DNA from: Kappaphycus alvarezii
Taxonomy: Eukaryota; Rhodophyta; Florideophyceae; Gigartinales; Solieriaceae
Reading direction: 5' to 3'
NCBI GenBank assembly: GCA_002205965.3
Contig: NADL03000605.1
Coordinates: 186,001-250,000, forward strand
DNA length: 64,000 nucleotides
The notes beneath the pieces were generated by a model, which worked only from the letters and a program-made list of their open reading frames with translations, was not told where the DNA came from and did not search any database. Both the position numbers and the translations under genes were made by a program. This document shows positions 23,331 through 36,377 of the stretch, piece by piece (position 1 is the first letter of the stretch; each line of letters begins with the position of its first letter).

Positions 23331-23333
23331 CAA

Positions 23334-23770
23334 TTTCTCTGTTACACCACTATGCAATAGAAATATGTTGCTTTTGTTATTCTATACTTGTTACAAAGTA
23401 ATGTGACAGAAAAAATTCATCATCTTGGATAAATTTTGAATCTCAATGTGCTAGCGGTTTTATTGTTGTGCATTTTTTTCAGTATTTTCATTTGACGTGT
23501 AGCCCCCTTTTAATCTGTTTATTTACTTATTTAGGTTTTTTAATAGTATTTATAATTAAAACTCAACCTTAAAAGTAATTTTTACAGAGTAACAAGCATA
23601 GAAGTTCTATAGCAGAGCTACCGTAGTGTGTATAGAAGAAGGGCTCATCTGGATTCTTATGGGAGTACAGTTATACTCTTTTAGCCCTTCATCTCCTATT
23701 TCCAGGAAGACAGTGTCGTCTTATCCACTAATCTTCATCACCACCCAGGCTGTACCCCTCTCTTCTTCAC
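23334..23770 (+). repeat. 5' LTR of the family 3 gypsy element (copy B)
   Basis: Aligns with 7024-7438: TCTCTGTTACACCACTATGC at the start, TTCATTTGACGTGTAGCCCC, GGGCTCATCTGGATTCTTAT, and a pyrimidine-rich end GCTGTACCCCTCTCTTC. Many substitutions. Confidence 0.6.
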
Positions 23771-26700
23771 CGGTAGCATAGCTTTTGCAGGCTCCGCCAC
23801 TATTTGCCCTTCGTCTTGTTCTAGCTCGAGTTTTTTTGACACGTGGAATTTTTTTCTTTTTGTGGTATTTTAATTTTTGTCGGTTTATTTTAAACAGTTT
23901 CCCATATACTGCACTTGTGAGCGGTAGTGCCGAGCACAGAAGAGTAACTATGAGCTGAAGTGCCAGGTACTCTATTAAGTACTCATTTGAGGGCTTTCTA
24001 TCAGTATTCCTCTACAATTCCATTGCAAATGGTACCTGTTAGCTATGTGCACCAACTTGGTCACGGTTTCAGGTAAAGCTCTAAATGGTCGACTTGTAAT
24101 GGCCTTGGACTGAGAAGCAGATGCGCAGAAGTTGTATTTTTCTTAATTATCTAGCTTGATGTCGGCTTGGGAGGCTTTTTTATACGATAAGGACACCGAT
24201 AGAGGTCTATATAGTGGACTGGTGGAGATATGCCGAACTGATTTTCAAGTAATCCCTGCGTGTAAGCGTTATTAGAGCTGCTGGTGAGACACTTTAATCG
24301 CGGTTAGGGCGCCAAAATGTCGTCCAGGGACGAATTCCTACAGAAATCAACTTCAAATGCTTGTATTCAACTTTAGTTTTTGAGGTGAGTCTTCAAGTAA
24401 AGTTTTTGTTGAAAATGTTTTTCTTCAAATAATTAAACCTGTGGTGTTCGATCGGACTCGAAAAGAGTTGACAGTGCGGTCATGGCTGCATTCATTCTAA
24501 AAGTATCTAAGCCTTATTTTGGTTGGTAAGAACGAATTTATCAGTATCCATAATGCTATTTACTTTGTTTCCAGATCTATGGACGATTACGCGGAAAACT
24601 GGTGGTACACGCTTGTTTCTTAGAAACTTTTCCCGCTGACATGGGAATCTTTCAAACTCTTATTTGCGCTTTATTTTTCCCGCAGGATAGTTTTCTTAGA
24701 GCTCATGACAAGTTTGTCAAGCTCCGATAGAAAATAAGTGTGGCCGTGTATCTACGGAAGTTCAGGATTTTTTCGATAGTACCGGCATATTTAAGTCGGA
24801 AAAGTTGGCGCGGTCTTGTGAAGTTCTCAAAACTAACATTTTGGCGATGTTCCGTATGGATAATTTATCTAATTTTGAAGCTGCCACTACTACTGGTCTC
24901 AAATTTGATGGAGCATTTTACGGGCCAGCATTTTTTCACTGGCAGAGGTTTATTTGCAAACAATCGAAATGCATCTGTTCCAATGCCAATGGAGAAAAGT
25001 AATCTAGAAAGCAGTCTAAATTGGCAGTTTCAGAAGGACTTCATGGCGAATTGATGCTTTACCTTCCATAAAGTGGGATATGGACCCTGGAAACAAAATC
25101 GGAAACAGAAATATAGGCAACAGTGTTGATATTCATATGATGACGATAAACGCAAAGGCAATACACGGTAATGCTTTAAATGGTTTTGATTCGGAAAAAT
25201 AGTCAGTCCACTTGATCATGTGGACACTCAGGTGAGACTAGTAGGGAGTATGATCACATTTACTAATGAGAAGAGTACAAATGGTGTAGGTATTACCGGA
25301 GCAAAAATCTTAGAGACCAGGTAAACGTGGACAATCCTCGAAGAGCGGTCTACTGAAAATACCTAAATTGATGAGGAAAAATTTCACACTGATGGAAATA
25401 CACCAGTGTAATCCTTCTCAGTGAGTGATAATAGACTGCATGAAATAGCTGTCAAAGTACTAAAGTTCAATCGGTCAACTAAAAAGGTGGTTTCAACAAA
25501 AGTTTCTGAGGCGAAAGGGGTACTTGTTGAGATTAGGCCTGAACTAGTAATTTTTTTGTATTCACAGAACATGATTACTGAAAATGCATTTGAGATAATT
25601 CCCAATGGAACTATAAAATTAAGTGATCATTCCTATACTTCTATTTGGGCTATCTCTTAGACTAGGCATGGAATCAACATGGGAATGCCTTGACATGTTA
25701 CGCAAAATCCAAATATTGAATAGAAACTGCAGATTACGATATTGAAAGAGGTTTCTATTCCAGTTATTGATCCGGATGTGGAAATTGTATTGATGTGTCC
25801 AGTTTTGGAGTGAATAAATTTATACAAATGTTGAAGCATGGAGGTGATTTCGAAGTATTCGATTACTTGAATTTCAGATCTTGAGAAAATTGAAAGATTA
25901 TGAGTCCAATTGAGACCGAAAACGTTTAATGGATAAGTATATAGATATCGATCGTGAATATTTGCCGGAAATCCGAACAGTAGACCATGAGATGAAAGTG
26001 GATGCAGAATCGAAAGCACCTCATCGACATCTATTGCAGTTGTAACCATCTGAACTTAGAGCGGCAAAAGAGTAAGGCTAATATCTTTTTTGTTTGGAAA
26101 ATTAATATAAAATACAGTAAATCATTATATGAAGCACCGCATTTCTTTGTGAAAGAAAACAATGGAACGCTTAGGGTTATTGTTGATTACGGTTCTTTCA
26201 ATCGCATCATGAAAAGGAGCAATGCTCCATTTTCTCTTTCCAATGAAATTCTGGACTGACTTGGAGATGCGAGACTTTTCTTTTAGCTTGATCTAATAAA
26301 AAAAATTCATAAGATGGGGATGAAACCATAGGGCAACAAAAAAACTACGTGCAATACAATGTATGAGCAATTCGAATATTTCTTAATGCCAATGGGACTT
26401 TTTAGTGCTCCTGCTGCGTTCCAAACGTTCGTTAGTAGAAAAGATATTTTACGACTGCATCGATGTCTTCTTGGTTTTTTGCGTGAGTGAACGATTAGGG
26501 TTTTTTGTAATATTCACCAGGAACAAGGAAGGCCATTATGAAAATCTGTAAATTGTATCGGAACTACTTAAGGAACATGAGATGTATATACAAAAGAATA
26601 AATCCTAATGATTTCAGAATGAGCTTGCTGTTCATGGTTTAATTGTCGGAAAAGACGGAATTGGTATCAAACTTGACAGGGTCTAAGTCTAGGAACTTGG

Positions 26701-28864
26701 CCGACAAAAATTTCATAGACGGACTTGAAAAGTTTCCTTGGTTTGATAAAGCTTTTTCGAACGTTCATACCAAAGTTCTCACAGATCTGCCTAAAAAAGG
26801 TAATATGGAAATAGGATCAAGATTTTTTATAAGCTTTCCAGAATCTAAGGGAAGCTATGAATTTGGGTTCAATCATAGTCGCTCCTAATTGAAAAAAGCT
26901 ATTTCGTGCTCATTTGGGTGATTACCAGCTCGTTTTCGGTGAAATTCTCACAAATTCGAATGGGAATGGAAACAATGGTGTACTTTTTTCTATTAGAAGA
27001 AGCTTTCACTCAATAAGGCGGATTACACTGAAAATGAAAAAGAGCCTCTAGATTTGATTAAATTTCTGGGGAGAATCATGTGCTATCTTGAAGGTTCCTA
27101 TTTTGATATTTTCACTGACAACCAGGGGCTTAAGAGATTCTTCACAAAACTGAAGCTCGTCGTAAAGAAGAATGTGTGTTGGAAACTGTCGGTAACTTTG
27201 GAATCTTTCCAATCAAAATAAGCACGTAAAATTCAAGTCTTGGGAGACGCATTATCAAGAGCTCCTAACTTGATGAGATAATTTCGTGACGTCTAAGTGA
27301 ATGAAGTTATGGTTCCCGACCTTGATATGTAATAGATTATTTCTCGGTATGATGAGTACCATCTCTTCATTCCATTGTTAAATATAGTGCAAAGAGAACA
27401 TTCGGAAAGTGAGGTCAAGAAGCCGAAACTTGGGATAATTCTGCCGATGTTCCGGAAGGAGAGTTCCAGACTGTTTTACCATGGAAATATATGTGTGCCG
27501 TGAAGGTCAGTGTTGGATCTTTTGCAAATTGCTCACGACTTCAAAGTCCGACGACACTTCAAATTTGCATAAGCACTGTAGAGATTAAAAAACTTCGGTC
27601 GGAAACAAAGAAAAGTCGGTATCTTCTAAAATACTGCGAAAATGTTCTTACTCGTTAGTAATGTAAGAGCTAGAATCATATGAAGTTGGCAGATACAATC
27701 TACTTGTACCTGTTTGACCACAAATACGTATCGCGAGCCACAGATTTGATTATAAAGCGACTCATGAAAAAGAGAGGTCATGATTCAACTTCGAATTGGG
27801 TTGATCGATGTCCTATTCGGGTCAAGTTTCTGAAATCAAAAACGTCGGGTACTTTTGAAGACGCGGATAGGAACTTTTTTATGAACATACTTAAGACCCG
27901 TGGGTTGCCGGACAATATGACAGCAGACAGGGATAGCTATTTCATGTAAAAGACTGGGAAGACACTGATGAATCTTTTTGGCGGTAATATAAGAACCTTT
28001 ACTGGCAGAGACCCAAAAACATATGTTGCTCGCCAAATTATGAATATTATGATCGAGAACTATCTTCTTTGGTAATGCTCGTATCATCAGGATGATTGGG
28101 GTGAGGTGATACCTTCTGCAAAATATGCATACGACTCGTCTGTGATCGGTGATCTAGGTATTTCACGGTTTGAGCTGTACCTTGGACAGAAACCTAAATC
28201 ACAGTTATGAATTTACCTAGCAACGGCACACTTTTTCAGAGCTAGAACGAAACTCGTGTCAAGCTCAAGGTATCTTTTGAGGATGCAAAAATTCCTTACG
28301 GAGTGAAAAAAGCCTTGCAGGAGTATTACCATTCGAGGCTATATATGGTTACAGATTATAAGCAACGGATCAACCGGTCATTGCTTACTGATATTTATTC
28401 TAAGTCGAAGGATTCAAAAAAGCTTGGTGCGCGAGGGCTTGGAATATTTTTGGTAAAGGAGCACATTGGTAAGAATGCTACTCGATTTGATCTCCTTCTT
28501 CACCTAAAAATTAATCTAGTTAATCATATCGTCCACACAAAATCACACTTGGAGCAACCGAATGACATTGCTGTCCCTGTTCCTTTTGTGCCTGAACTGC
28601 TTAGATTTCTCACTGGAACAAAACAAGAAGTTGGGGATGTTTCTGGTCATAAAAACGATGGCGTTGGAGACCAGTTCCTGGTTTAAACTCGTGATGATAC
28701 ACATCATGCAGTGGAATGCCAACCAACGAAGGACTTTTCGATGTTGCTGAAAATATGCCTGACACGGTAACTAGGGATTTTAAGCGGTATTTTCGGAAAA
28801 AAATACAATTCCGCAGTATCTTTGACGAGGAAGGCAATATTACGGGGGAGAGAAAAATTAACAG

Positions 28865-29308
28865 TGCCTCTGTTACAACACTGTGTAATAGCCATGTTTT
28901 CTCTGTCTTTCTCACAATCCACTACCACAGAGTTCTGTGGCAGAGAAATTATATCTTTTGGATGATTCTAGAACATTATTATTACCGACTAGGGTTTCAT
29001 TGCTGCTGATTTATTTTTATCCAGTGTTTTCATTTGACAGGGAGCCCCATTCATCGTTTTATATACTTTATTATGTTCTAGATAATACCATTCTATAGTT
29101 GCCACTCGGCTTTATAACAATTTCTATTCATTAAACACCTGTTTAGAAAATATATAGTATAGATATATTATTTTCTATAGAAAAGGGGTCTCATGTAACT
29201 TCTTGTTGGAATAAAGGTACAATCCAGAGACCGTTTGCTCCAAACTTTCTCTGGAAAGGCCAAAATCATCTCTACTACTCCTTTGGCAGCGGCTATGTTG
29301 CCTTCTTC
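28865..29308 (+). repeat. 3' LTR of the family 3 gypsy element (copy C)
   Basis: Starts TGCCTCTGTTACAACACTGT and carries CATTTGACAGGGAGCCCC, a TATA-like AT run near 29150, GGGGTCTCATG and a TCCTTTGGCAGCGGC stretch matching copy A (TCCTTTAGCAGCGCC). It lies 180 bp after the chromodomain-like remnant. Confidence 0.6.
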
Positions 29309-29309
29309 T

Positions 29310-30540
29310 CTATTAAAAAGTCAAAATTAATAGTAAAGAAGATTGTACTTGTACAATAGATGAAATTTCCACTCTATGATTAATAATAAATACAAATTAT
29401 GGCCCTCAAATAAAGATGGAATAGCTGGGGGTTGTTTTGTGGTAACAGATAAGCTGCATGATACCACTCAACTTATGCAATTGTAATGAGTATTAAAGTG
29501 AAAGATTGTGGCAGGCACTGATAGGGCTGCTCTCAAAGATGAAAGTTACTTGTTCATAGCTAACCATCACTGTAGGAATACGATGGGCGGAACTCGGATC
29601 ATAGCCTTCCCATTCGCCGACCTCCGAGCTCAGCCCACCTATTGCGACGACGTCGTTTCTTCAACTTTTCGCCTTTTTCGGCTACCATCCCTTGTTATCT
29701 GTCGCCTGGTGTGGACGCAGCCACCTACATATATATAGCTAGTTTCCCTCGAGAATTTCAATATCTGCCATAAATCTGAAATGCACAAAATCTTCCGCTG
29801 CAGATTGATATAACGCAACCGTTTCTTTTTCGCGTCATCGATTTCTTCGATACCCTTGTCTAAATTATCAAAACTGTAGGCCCTCGGGGCACTTTAGCTG
29901 ACCTGGGAATGTTGCGTAAGAAAGGTGTTTTTTTCGAGCGGCACTTGGTGGCAGCGCTGCAAGGTACTTGTCAGGGTTTCTCTTCAGCACTACAGCGCAT
30001 CACCAGCACTTAGTTCCGCAAAGTTCTTAATTACACGCTAAGCGGACTTTTTTCAAGTCCATGTATTTCTCTTCTTTGCATGATATTTTCAACGGACTTT
30101 TTCTGGCTCATCTCTCCATTGTCACATTTCTACACCGCAATATTTACAATAAAGATGACCAAAGTGCCAATGGTTAGCATTCTTTGCCTACCGAATCCTT
30201 CTTTCACGTAACTGCTCTGTGATGGACAGCTGCTACCTTCTAGGGAAGTCGCTATTATCAAATTCGATCCTGAGGGAGTCTAAAGACATAAGTCAAGTGA
30301 GCGCGGGGATGGGATTATTATGAGCACAGATGTAACTAAATTTTTGTCTCTGTAGGGTCCAAAATTCACCTTTTTGGAAAGATAAAGGATGGTTGGATAG
30401 CAGTGATGGATGAAATATAGCTTTCGGTCAGAAATCTTTGTTTTCGTTTTTCTTGTTGGCCCGTGAACTAAGCCCAAATATCTATCGCAGTATAAAAACC
30501 CCACCTATCTTCCTTTCGGAATATCTTCAGGGCATACGGG
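29310..30540. other. No recognisable feature
   Basis: An open frame at 29508-29738 and a minus frame at 30280-30504 resemble nothing I know and have no second copy here. Confidence 0.3.
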
Positions 30541-30689
30541 TCAGAATATTTGCTCGCTTACTACAGTAGCATTAGCAATAATTGCGTTGCTGCCTGTAGT
30601 AGAAAACACTCTCGTGTGACATATTTCTGCTCGAGTGGACTGTATTTCGATGTGTTTTCAAGTTATTTGCTTTCGTATATGGTAGCAAT

Positions 30690-31570
30690 AAATTGGCGAG
30701 GATGACATTCTCAGAACCAAATATCTCAAGACGGAGGTTTTGCAAGCAGCAGAGTTCTGCTGAAGTATGAATACGAGAAATAGAAGATGTGGATTTGGAC
30801 GAGAAGTTAAGGGAATTTGGATAAGCAAAAAAGGGACAGGTTATACCTCTTACGTTCTATGATTATCGGCAAAAGTTCCCTCTTAGATCACAAGTTGACT
30901 TTCAAATTCTTAACTATTTATTTATGCGCTTGAGATTGTCTCCTACCTTGGCGTTTCTCTTCTAAAGGAAGCTATTTTCGATTTAATTGTTCTCTCCTAG
31001 AGGAAGCGATTTACTAGCATTCTATAGATTTTCCAGCTAACCCTAAATCTAAAACATATGTACTGAATACTAGAAGATGCATTCAACCTTGTCTAAGAGA
31101 AATTATAACAGTGGATATATACAAATAATCTTCTTGATATATTCCTCATAATCTTCGTTCTCTAAATCAGGGCGAAATTCCTCCAAAGTATCTGTACCCA
31201 CAGAATTAATAGGGAATTCATTTTCCCAGATGAATTCCCATTAATTCTGTTGAACGACCTAAAATGATAAGTGGCCTCCTTGGACTTACGAAGGTACTCT
31301 AATCCGTTCCCACGTCCCTCCATCTCCGCTCAATTCCGAATAAAATAGCCTGGGATGAAGATCATACCCGCACGTTTCTTTCCGTCCTCCACAGCAATTA
31401 TCCCGAAGTTCTAGACCAATGGCTACCAAGATTCATCTCGAGTCACCTCATCTTCGTATCCCGCAATATCGGTATCATTATTCTTCAAATATTCTGCCTC
31501 TTCCACAAACTGACTGTTAACGCAGTCCAGAACGTCATCAAGGTCCATAATTTTTCAGCAGTAGTCGTAG
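30690..31570 (-). pseudogene. Acidic-protein family fragment with 3' flank, copy 2
   Basis: On the minus strand MDLDDVLDCVNSQFVEEAEY opens at 31548 and runs to DEVTRDESW. A later piece reads GTDTLEEFRPDLEN near 31150-31210. The flank at 30690-31100 matches 52760-53100 (plus-strand landmarks GATGA(C/T)ATTCTCAGA(A/G)CCAAA and AGAGGAAGC) and the first bases of the window (TATAGACTTTTGG-like). Three copies share the same order, so the 3' flank belongs to the unit. Function unknown. Confidence 0.3.
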
Positions 31571-31574
31571 TAGT

Positions 31575-32775
31575 CAGTTGGATGACTGACCGTCAAAGAT
31601 AGGCCATTGATAGGACGTTACGCTCTACTTGATTCGGCGATGGTTTGAGAAGGGTGCAGGTTGCTCTTGTTGATGAAAAAGTAGAGGAGTCTGCGGGTGA
31701 GCTGATGGGGTGCTTGATGGTTTGGGTTTTGTTTCAACGACTTTGTCCTTGAGCTAATCTCCCATTTGATGGTAATATCTATCAGGCTCGCTTACTGACC
31801 TGGCTAGCAGCTACCTTTGAGTTGTTAGAAATGTTCCGTCACTCGTAATGTACATCATTAATCCTGGTTTGAGCGATAATTTATAGGATCCTAGCATTTG
31901 CACCACTTGCATTAAACCACCGCTCCTTTTCAGACTCGCAGTAAGCTAACCAAACAACCCGCCCCTATTATATTCAAAACCGAAGGCGTTGGTGAGGTTA
32001 TTACGAGCACGAGAATAGCCATGGATTTATCTGTTCAGGGTATATACTTCACCCTGCTGGTCACGTAGTAGTGGTAAACTCGTTCTGTTTCCTTAAACCA
32101 ATCCATATCAACCCATTAATGTAAACAACCAAAACAACTCCGCCTGGTTTTCACCACTTCCCCCTTTCATCACTCATCCAAACCACTGCAGAGCTTCGTC
32201 TCGTCAACATCTCGCCGCTTTTGGCACCCACCCCGTGCGACATGTCGTCGGCTGCGGCCTCAGCCACTTCCTCCCGTCTAGTCTGCTTCCCCTACAGATC
32301 GATATGTAACGACTGCTGCGCACTTGTTGCACCGACCTCGTCGATATCCGTACCAGCAGTACCGCTCTCTCTCACCCCTAGAGCACGGTGGACGAACATG
32401 GAATGTCGAACAAAGATCGCGTTGTTTTTCGAATGGCATCATAAGACAGCGCCACATGGTTTTCGTCAAGGCCGGCCATCCGCGGTGCAGCTTGTCCCCG
32501 TCGCATCCATGTGAGAGTTTATTAATGGTGGGTGGAAACGCCTGTTTTCAAGCCGTGAGGGCCCGGTTCTGCAGTTTATTTTCGGTTGAATTTTTATGGC
32601 TCTTCTCTCTTCTGTTTCACCTGTTGTTGTTACAAACCTTAGGAGGGCGAAAGACAATTTCTCCGATGAATGTAACAAAGGAGTATAGTGTAAATGGAAA
32701 GAACTAATACACGTCAGAGTTCGAAAGCTCGCGGTGTTTTTTCTTCAAAAATGGTGTTGATGCCATTTCTTTATT
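31575..32775. other. No confident gene; one repeated module
   Basis: At 31960-32090 the stretch AGGTTATTACGAGCACG, then ATAGCCATGGATTT and CAGGGT, recurs at 33300-33460. An open frame at 32221-32514 is rich in Ser, Ala and Pro and has no recognisable domain. Confidence 0.3.
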
Positions 32776-32779
32776 TTCA

Positions 32780-32980
32780 ACGATTCAAGCGGTTTTATCC
32801 CAGAGACATGCGGCAGCAGCAGTGATATTCAATGCATCATGCCTGTTGACAGGCTTTGACCCAGCCATTTAGGCACACGAGGGACATTACCCATTATCCT
32901 GAACACGTCTAGCATACACTGAGGGATAGCCGAACAGCACTTTTCAAACATTAAAGAACCAAATCTATTGCTAATTCTCA
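32780..32980 (+). mobile_element. LINE family 2 tail (end of RLE plus 3' UTR)
   Basis: Plus strand reads VLSQRHAAAAVIFNASCLLT then GFDPAI and a stop. The UTR that follows (ACATTACCCATTATCCTGAA, then GAGGGATAGCCGAA, CATTAAAGAACCAAATC) is shared with 40179-40428. It is 5'-truncated. Confidence 0.6.
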
Positions 32981-33599
32981 ACTCGAAGTTATATATGTAC
33001 TTATATGGTATATTTTGAGCAATGAACTTGATGTCCAAGTCGATTCATAATTCGAGATTACAGACAAAATTTCAAAATAAATATCGATCCGAATTGAACT
33101 CAGCAAGACAATTACGGTCTTGGAATAATTCTCGTCTACTCATAGCATGATGCACTTGTAGTTCCAATTAAACAATAGCCGTTCGAATTCGTAATCGGTT
33201 TAAGCACTTTTTCCAGCACCCAAGGGTAAAGAGTCTGCGGAGAACCTTCCGTGTCTACCGGAAACCCCTCGCACGTCACCAATCGGTGATGAGCAGCCCC
33301 AATCTTCTACGAAAGCCGCCCCTACTATATTCAACCCCGAAAGCGTCTATGGGCTGGCTTTAGAAGGGCACGGGTGAGGTTATTACGAGCACGGTGATAG
33401 CCATGGATTTGTCTGTACAGGGTTTATACCTCACCTTGCTAGTGATATAGTTGTGCTGGATGAGTTTTTTTTCCATAGAACAACCTATACCAACATAATC
33501 AAGTAAAGTACCCTATTTAACCCAAACAGCTCCCCTTTCCCCAGTATAAGAATACTTTTTAACGAATCAGCGTCTCAGAGACTGTTACAAGCACACCGT

Positions 33600-36350
33600 T
33601 CACTAATTTCTTTTGCCCTGGGTTTCGGTTTAGTAGTCGGTACGAAAAGTTTTTCGTACCGATTACTAAATATGGCACAACCGCGGGTTTTCGATGCAGA
33701 AGACCTCTACCTACCTCCAGTTTGGGCTCCGTCGCAAATGCCGTCGCCACCGTGGAAACTCACCGATTGGAAAATTTAGCTGACGAAGCCGCCTCGCTGC
33801 AGCTGGCTGTCACGTTACAGCAATCAGTGTTGGCTCCAGCTGGCATGGGTCATACGTTGGGTGGAACTACAATTGCACATTTGATGCACAAGGCTCGAGC
33901 TCCGAACAAATGGCGTTCGAACGAAATCTTGTGGAAGAAATGGATGCAATTCTGCTGAAAAGACAAAATTGACCCTTTCGAAGGATCAGAAAGTTCTTTA
34001 CTTCGATACCTTGGCTGGTTATTCAATCAAGATAAGTTCAGTGCTTCGTCAGTCCGTAACTACAATTCTAACGTCGTTACCGCACACACACGCATCGGCC
34101 GAACCTTGACCTATACCCCTTTAATCCAGCTTGCTATCTCGGCATATCAATAAGCAGACCGGGAACGGAAATTGATCAGTGATCCAACATTGGCCTCCGA
34201 ACGTCGTGCGCTACCAAGCTCCGTGGCTCGACAAGTTTTTACAGCTGCACTTGCTACAACCGACAAAACATTTCTCTGAAATGCAACTGCTGTATTGGTT
34301 AGCTATGTGTTCTTCGAACGGGGAGAAGCTGGTGTGTCGTTACTCCTCAGCAACATTTCGTTGCTTCAAAATTCCGTCGATATCGCCACCGCGTCAGGGA
34401 AGAATCAGCAACGAGTGGCTCAAACCCTTTCGTATCGTCGGAATCCCAATTTCGAGAAGAGTTTGATCGAACTCCTGGCACGCTATGATGCTATTCGACA
34501 AGTCTTCGCTTGTTCTCAACCTTCGAACCAGCTCCGGGCGAATACTAGTCTAGGTTGGCATTCACAAACACGTCAACAACACAATGACTAATGACTCCTC
34601 CTCCTCCTCTGCATAATTCTCTCAGTCTCGCATCGTCACCCTCTAGAACAAGGTTGCCGGCATTGAAGGCCAGCTCCCCGAAATCGTCAACCTTCTCAGA
34701 TCGAACTCAGGAAACGCAACCGCTCCTACGCCAGCTGCGACTGCAGGTGCCGCCGAGGCTCCGTCGTAACCGCCTGCAGACAAATCTCCGTCTACAGCAG
34801 AAGCCTTTCAGTTGGGAAGTCTACAGTTTTCACTACCAACCCCTTCCGCTGAACACGTCGCTGACACCTTCGCAGAATGAAGAGCTTGAAGAGCTTACGC
34901 CGCTACGGGTGAGCTCAACAAGTCTGGGAAACCGGCGACTACCACGCCTTTCCCCGCCAAAAGGTTCATTCCGGAACCAGAAGGGCTATTCGAAAGAATC
35001 AAGTCCGCAGATCTCCGGGACAGTTGGGAGGCAGAAGTCCTGTGGAACATCGGTGACAACTGTGAAAACGCCCTCGCCACCGCGCACAAGGTCACAGAAG
35101 CGCTCGCCGCCAAAGACATTGACGCCGCCACCGAGGCCTTTGCAGTGCTCAACCAATTCCTTCAAGCTTCTTACGACCGTGTACTGGAACGTATGGACTT
35201 CTTCGCCGACGCTCTCGAATCAGGAAAGACGGAGTCTATTCCTTTACAGAAATATGTCCGCGAAGACGACTACACCTACTCTTCGGAACTGTATCGTTTA
35301 ACCAAGCAGAAGTTCACTGAGCTCCGCTCTCAGGCCTACGCCAAGGAGTTCAATAAGCAGCAAGCTGCTTCGAGAGGACGCAGACAGGCCCGCGGACAAG
35401 GAAGTTCTGAACAGAAGCCCTCTCGCAAGTAAAACGGTTGCTGTCGAGACCTTTTTCTTTTGGTATGTCGCACGTCCTTTGGCACAATACCAAAGGTGCC
35501 GCTGCCTTCTGGTCCAACACCCTTCATGCCTCCGAATTCCTTCTCCGGGCTCTCCGCTACGGGGTGTGCGAGGCCCCCATCAAAACATCTCTTCACCATA
35601 CGCAATTCTCTCTCCCTCAAATCCCAATTGCCCCGGAAGACAGAGACTTCTTCGATTCAGCCATTACCGACGGTTTACATCGGAGAACTTACGAAGAAGT
35701 TCAAGCAGACACCGCACGAAGGCTACATCGCGAGGGTTACCCAATATCCAACGCGTTTTTAGCCGTCTCAGGAGACAAACAGCGGCTGGCTGTCAACCTT
35801 TCTCGACAATCAACGCTCTTTGGAGACATGCCGGTGAAAGTATAAACACTCGAATGGTTCGCTCTGGAGCTCAAACAGGCGGATCTCATGTTTTCTTTCG
35901 ACATCGTCAAGGGATATCATCATTTTCGCCTCCACCCGAAGATACGGAACTGGTTCCTATTCAAGGTCGACAATCTATATTTCCGATGTATTGCCATTCC
36001 TTTCGGTTGGAAGCTTTCACCCGCCTACTTCGTCAAGTTTATGCGCCCTATGGTTCGTTACATACGCCAACGTCTCCGTCTACGCATCCACACTTACATG
36101 GACGACCTCCTCATCGTTGTAAGGAGTCGTTTCCGACTACGGATGGCCAAGCAACAAATCGACCAGTTACTAAAGGCCTGTGGGTTGTTGTGGAAAGAAG
36201 ACAAGGGAAATTGGACTGGAACTCGCCGCATCAAGCACATGCGATTCGGTGTTGATACCTCTCGAATGGTTCTTGGAATTAATGCTCGACGTATGGACAC
36301 ACTGCGCGGTATTTCACAGCAACTGTTGCGCCAAGGCCGCCGGAGCAAAC
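33600..36350 (+). mobile_element. DIRS-like tyrosine-recombinase retroelement relic, broken
   Basis: Parts in order: a near-palindrome at 33629-33670; a region resembling the N-terminal and early catalytic part of a tyrosine recombinase at about 33800-34560 (NKWRSNEILWKKWMQFC, SSLLRYLGWLFNQDKFSAS, VSYVFFERGEAGVSLLL); a Gag-like Ala/Glu-rich helical region with a basic tail (SRGRRQARGQ) at about 34640-35430; and a DIRS-type reverse transcriptase at about 35450-36345 (MFSFDIVKGYHHFRLHP, AIPFGWKLSPAYFVKFMRP, YMDD at 36095-36106). RNase H, methylase and the recombinase C-terminal part are not seen. It ends where the AT-rich repeat B begins. Broken, with at least five breaks; old. Confidence 0.6.
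33629..33670. repeat. 42-bp near-perfect palindrome
   Basis: Two 20-base arms (33629-33648 and 33651-33670) pair at 19 of 20 positions around a two-base centre. The core is TCGGTACGAAAA / TTTTCGTACCGA. It ends two bases before the first ATG (33672) of the DIRS-like relic. It could be a terminal repeat junction or a hairpin; see the findings. Confidence 0.7.
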
Positions 36351-36377
36351 GGTATACATATTTCTGTATTAGCGTCA

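Larger units (their letters stand above)
23334..29308 (+). mobile_element. Ty3/gypsy element, family 3, very old and heavily broken
   Basis: Two diverged LTRs of the family also seen at 7024-7438 enclose a decayed internal region. Parts in order: Gag with YAENWWYTLV (about 24590) and surroundings to about 25000; a possible protease region near 25420-25660; reverse transcriptase with VKENNGTLRVIVDYGSFNR (about 26150) and FLMPMGLFSAPAAFQTF (about 26380-26430); RNase H with FDIFTDNQGLKRFF (about 27100); integrase with GLPDNMTADRDSYF (about 27900) and ISRFELYLGQKPKS (about 28160-28205); and a possible decayed chromodomain, VGDVSGHKNDGVGDQFLV, near 28630-28685. There are dozens of breaks, so this is the oldest large element in the window. 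Confidence 0.75.

Noticed and set aside
32221-32514. A 97-codon plus-strand frame rich in Ser, Ala and Pro
   Set aside because: No recognisable domain, no second copy, and competing frames of similar length on both strands.
35479-36255. A 258-codon open frame rich in Arg, Pro and Ser
   Set aside because: Shadow of the DIRS-type reverse transcriptase in another frame; the RT motifs are in the competing frames.
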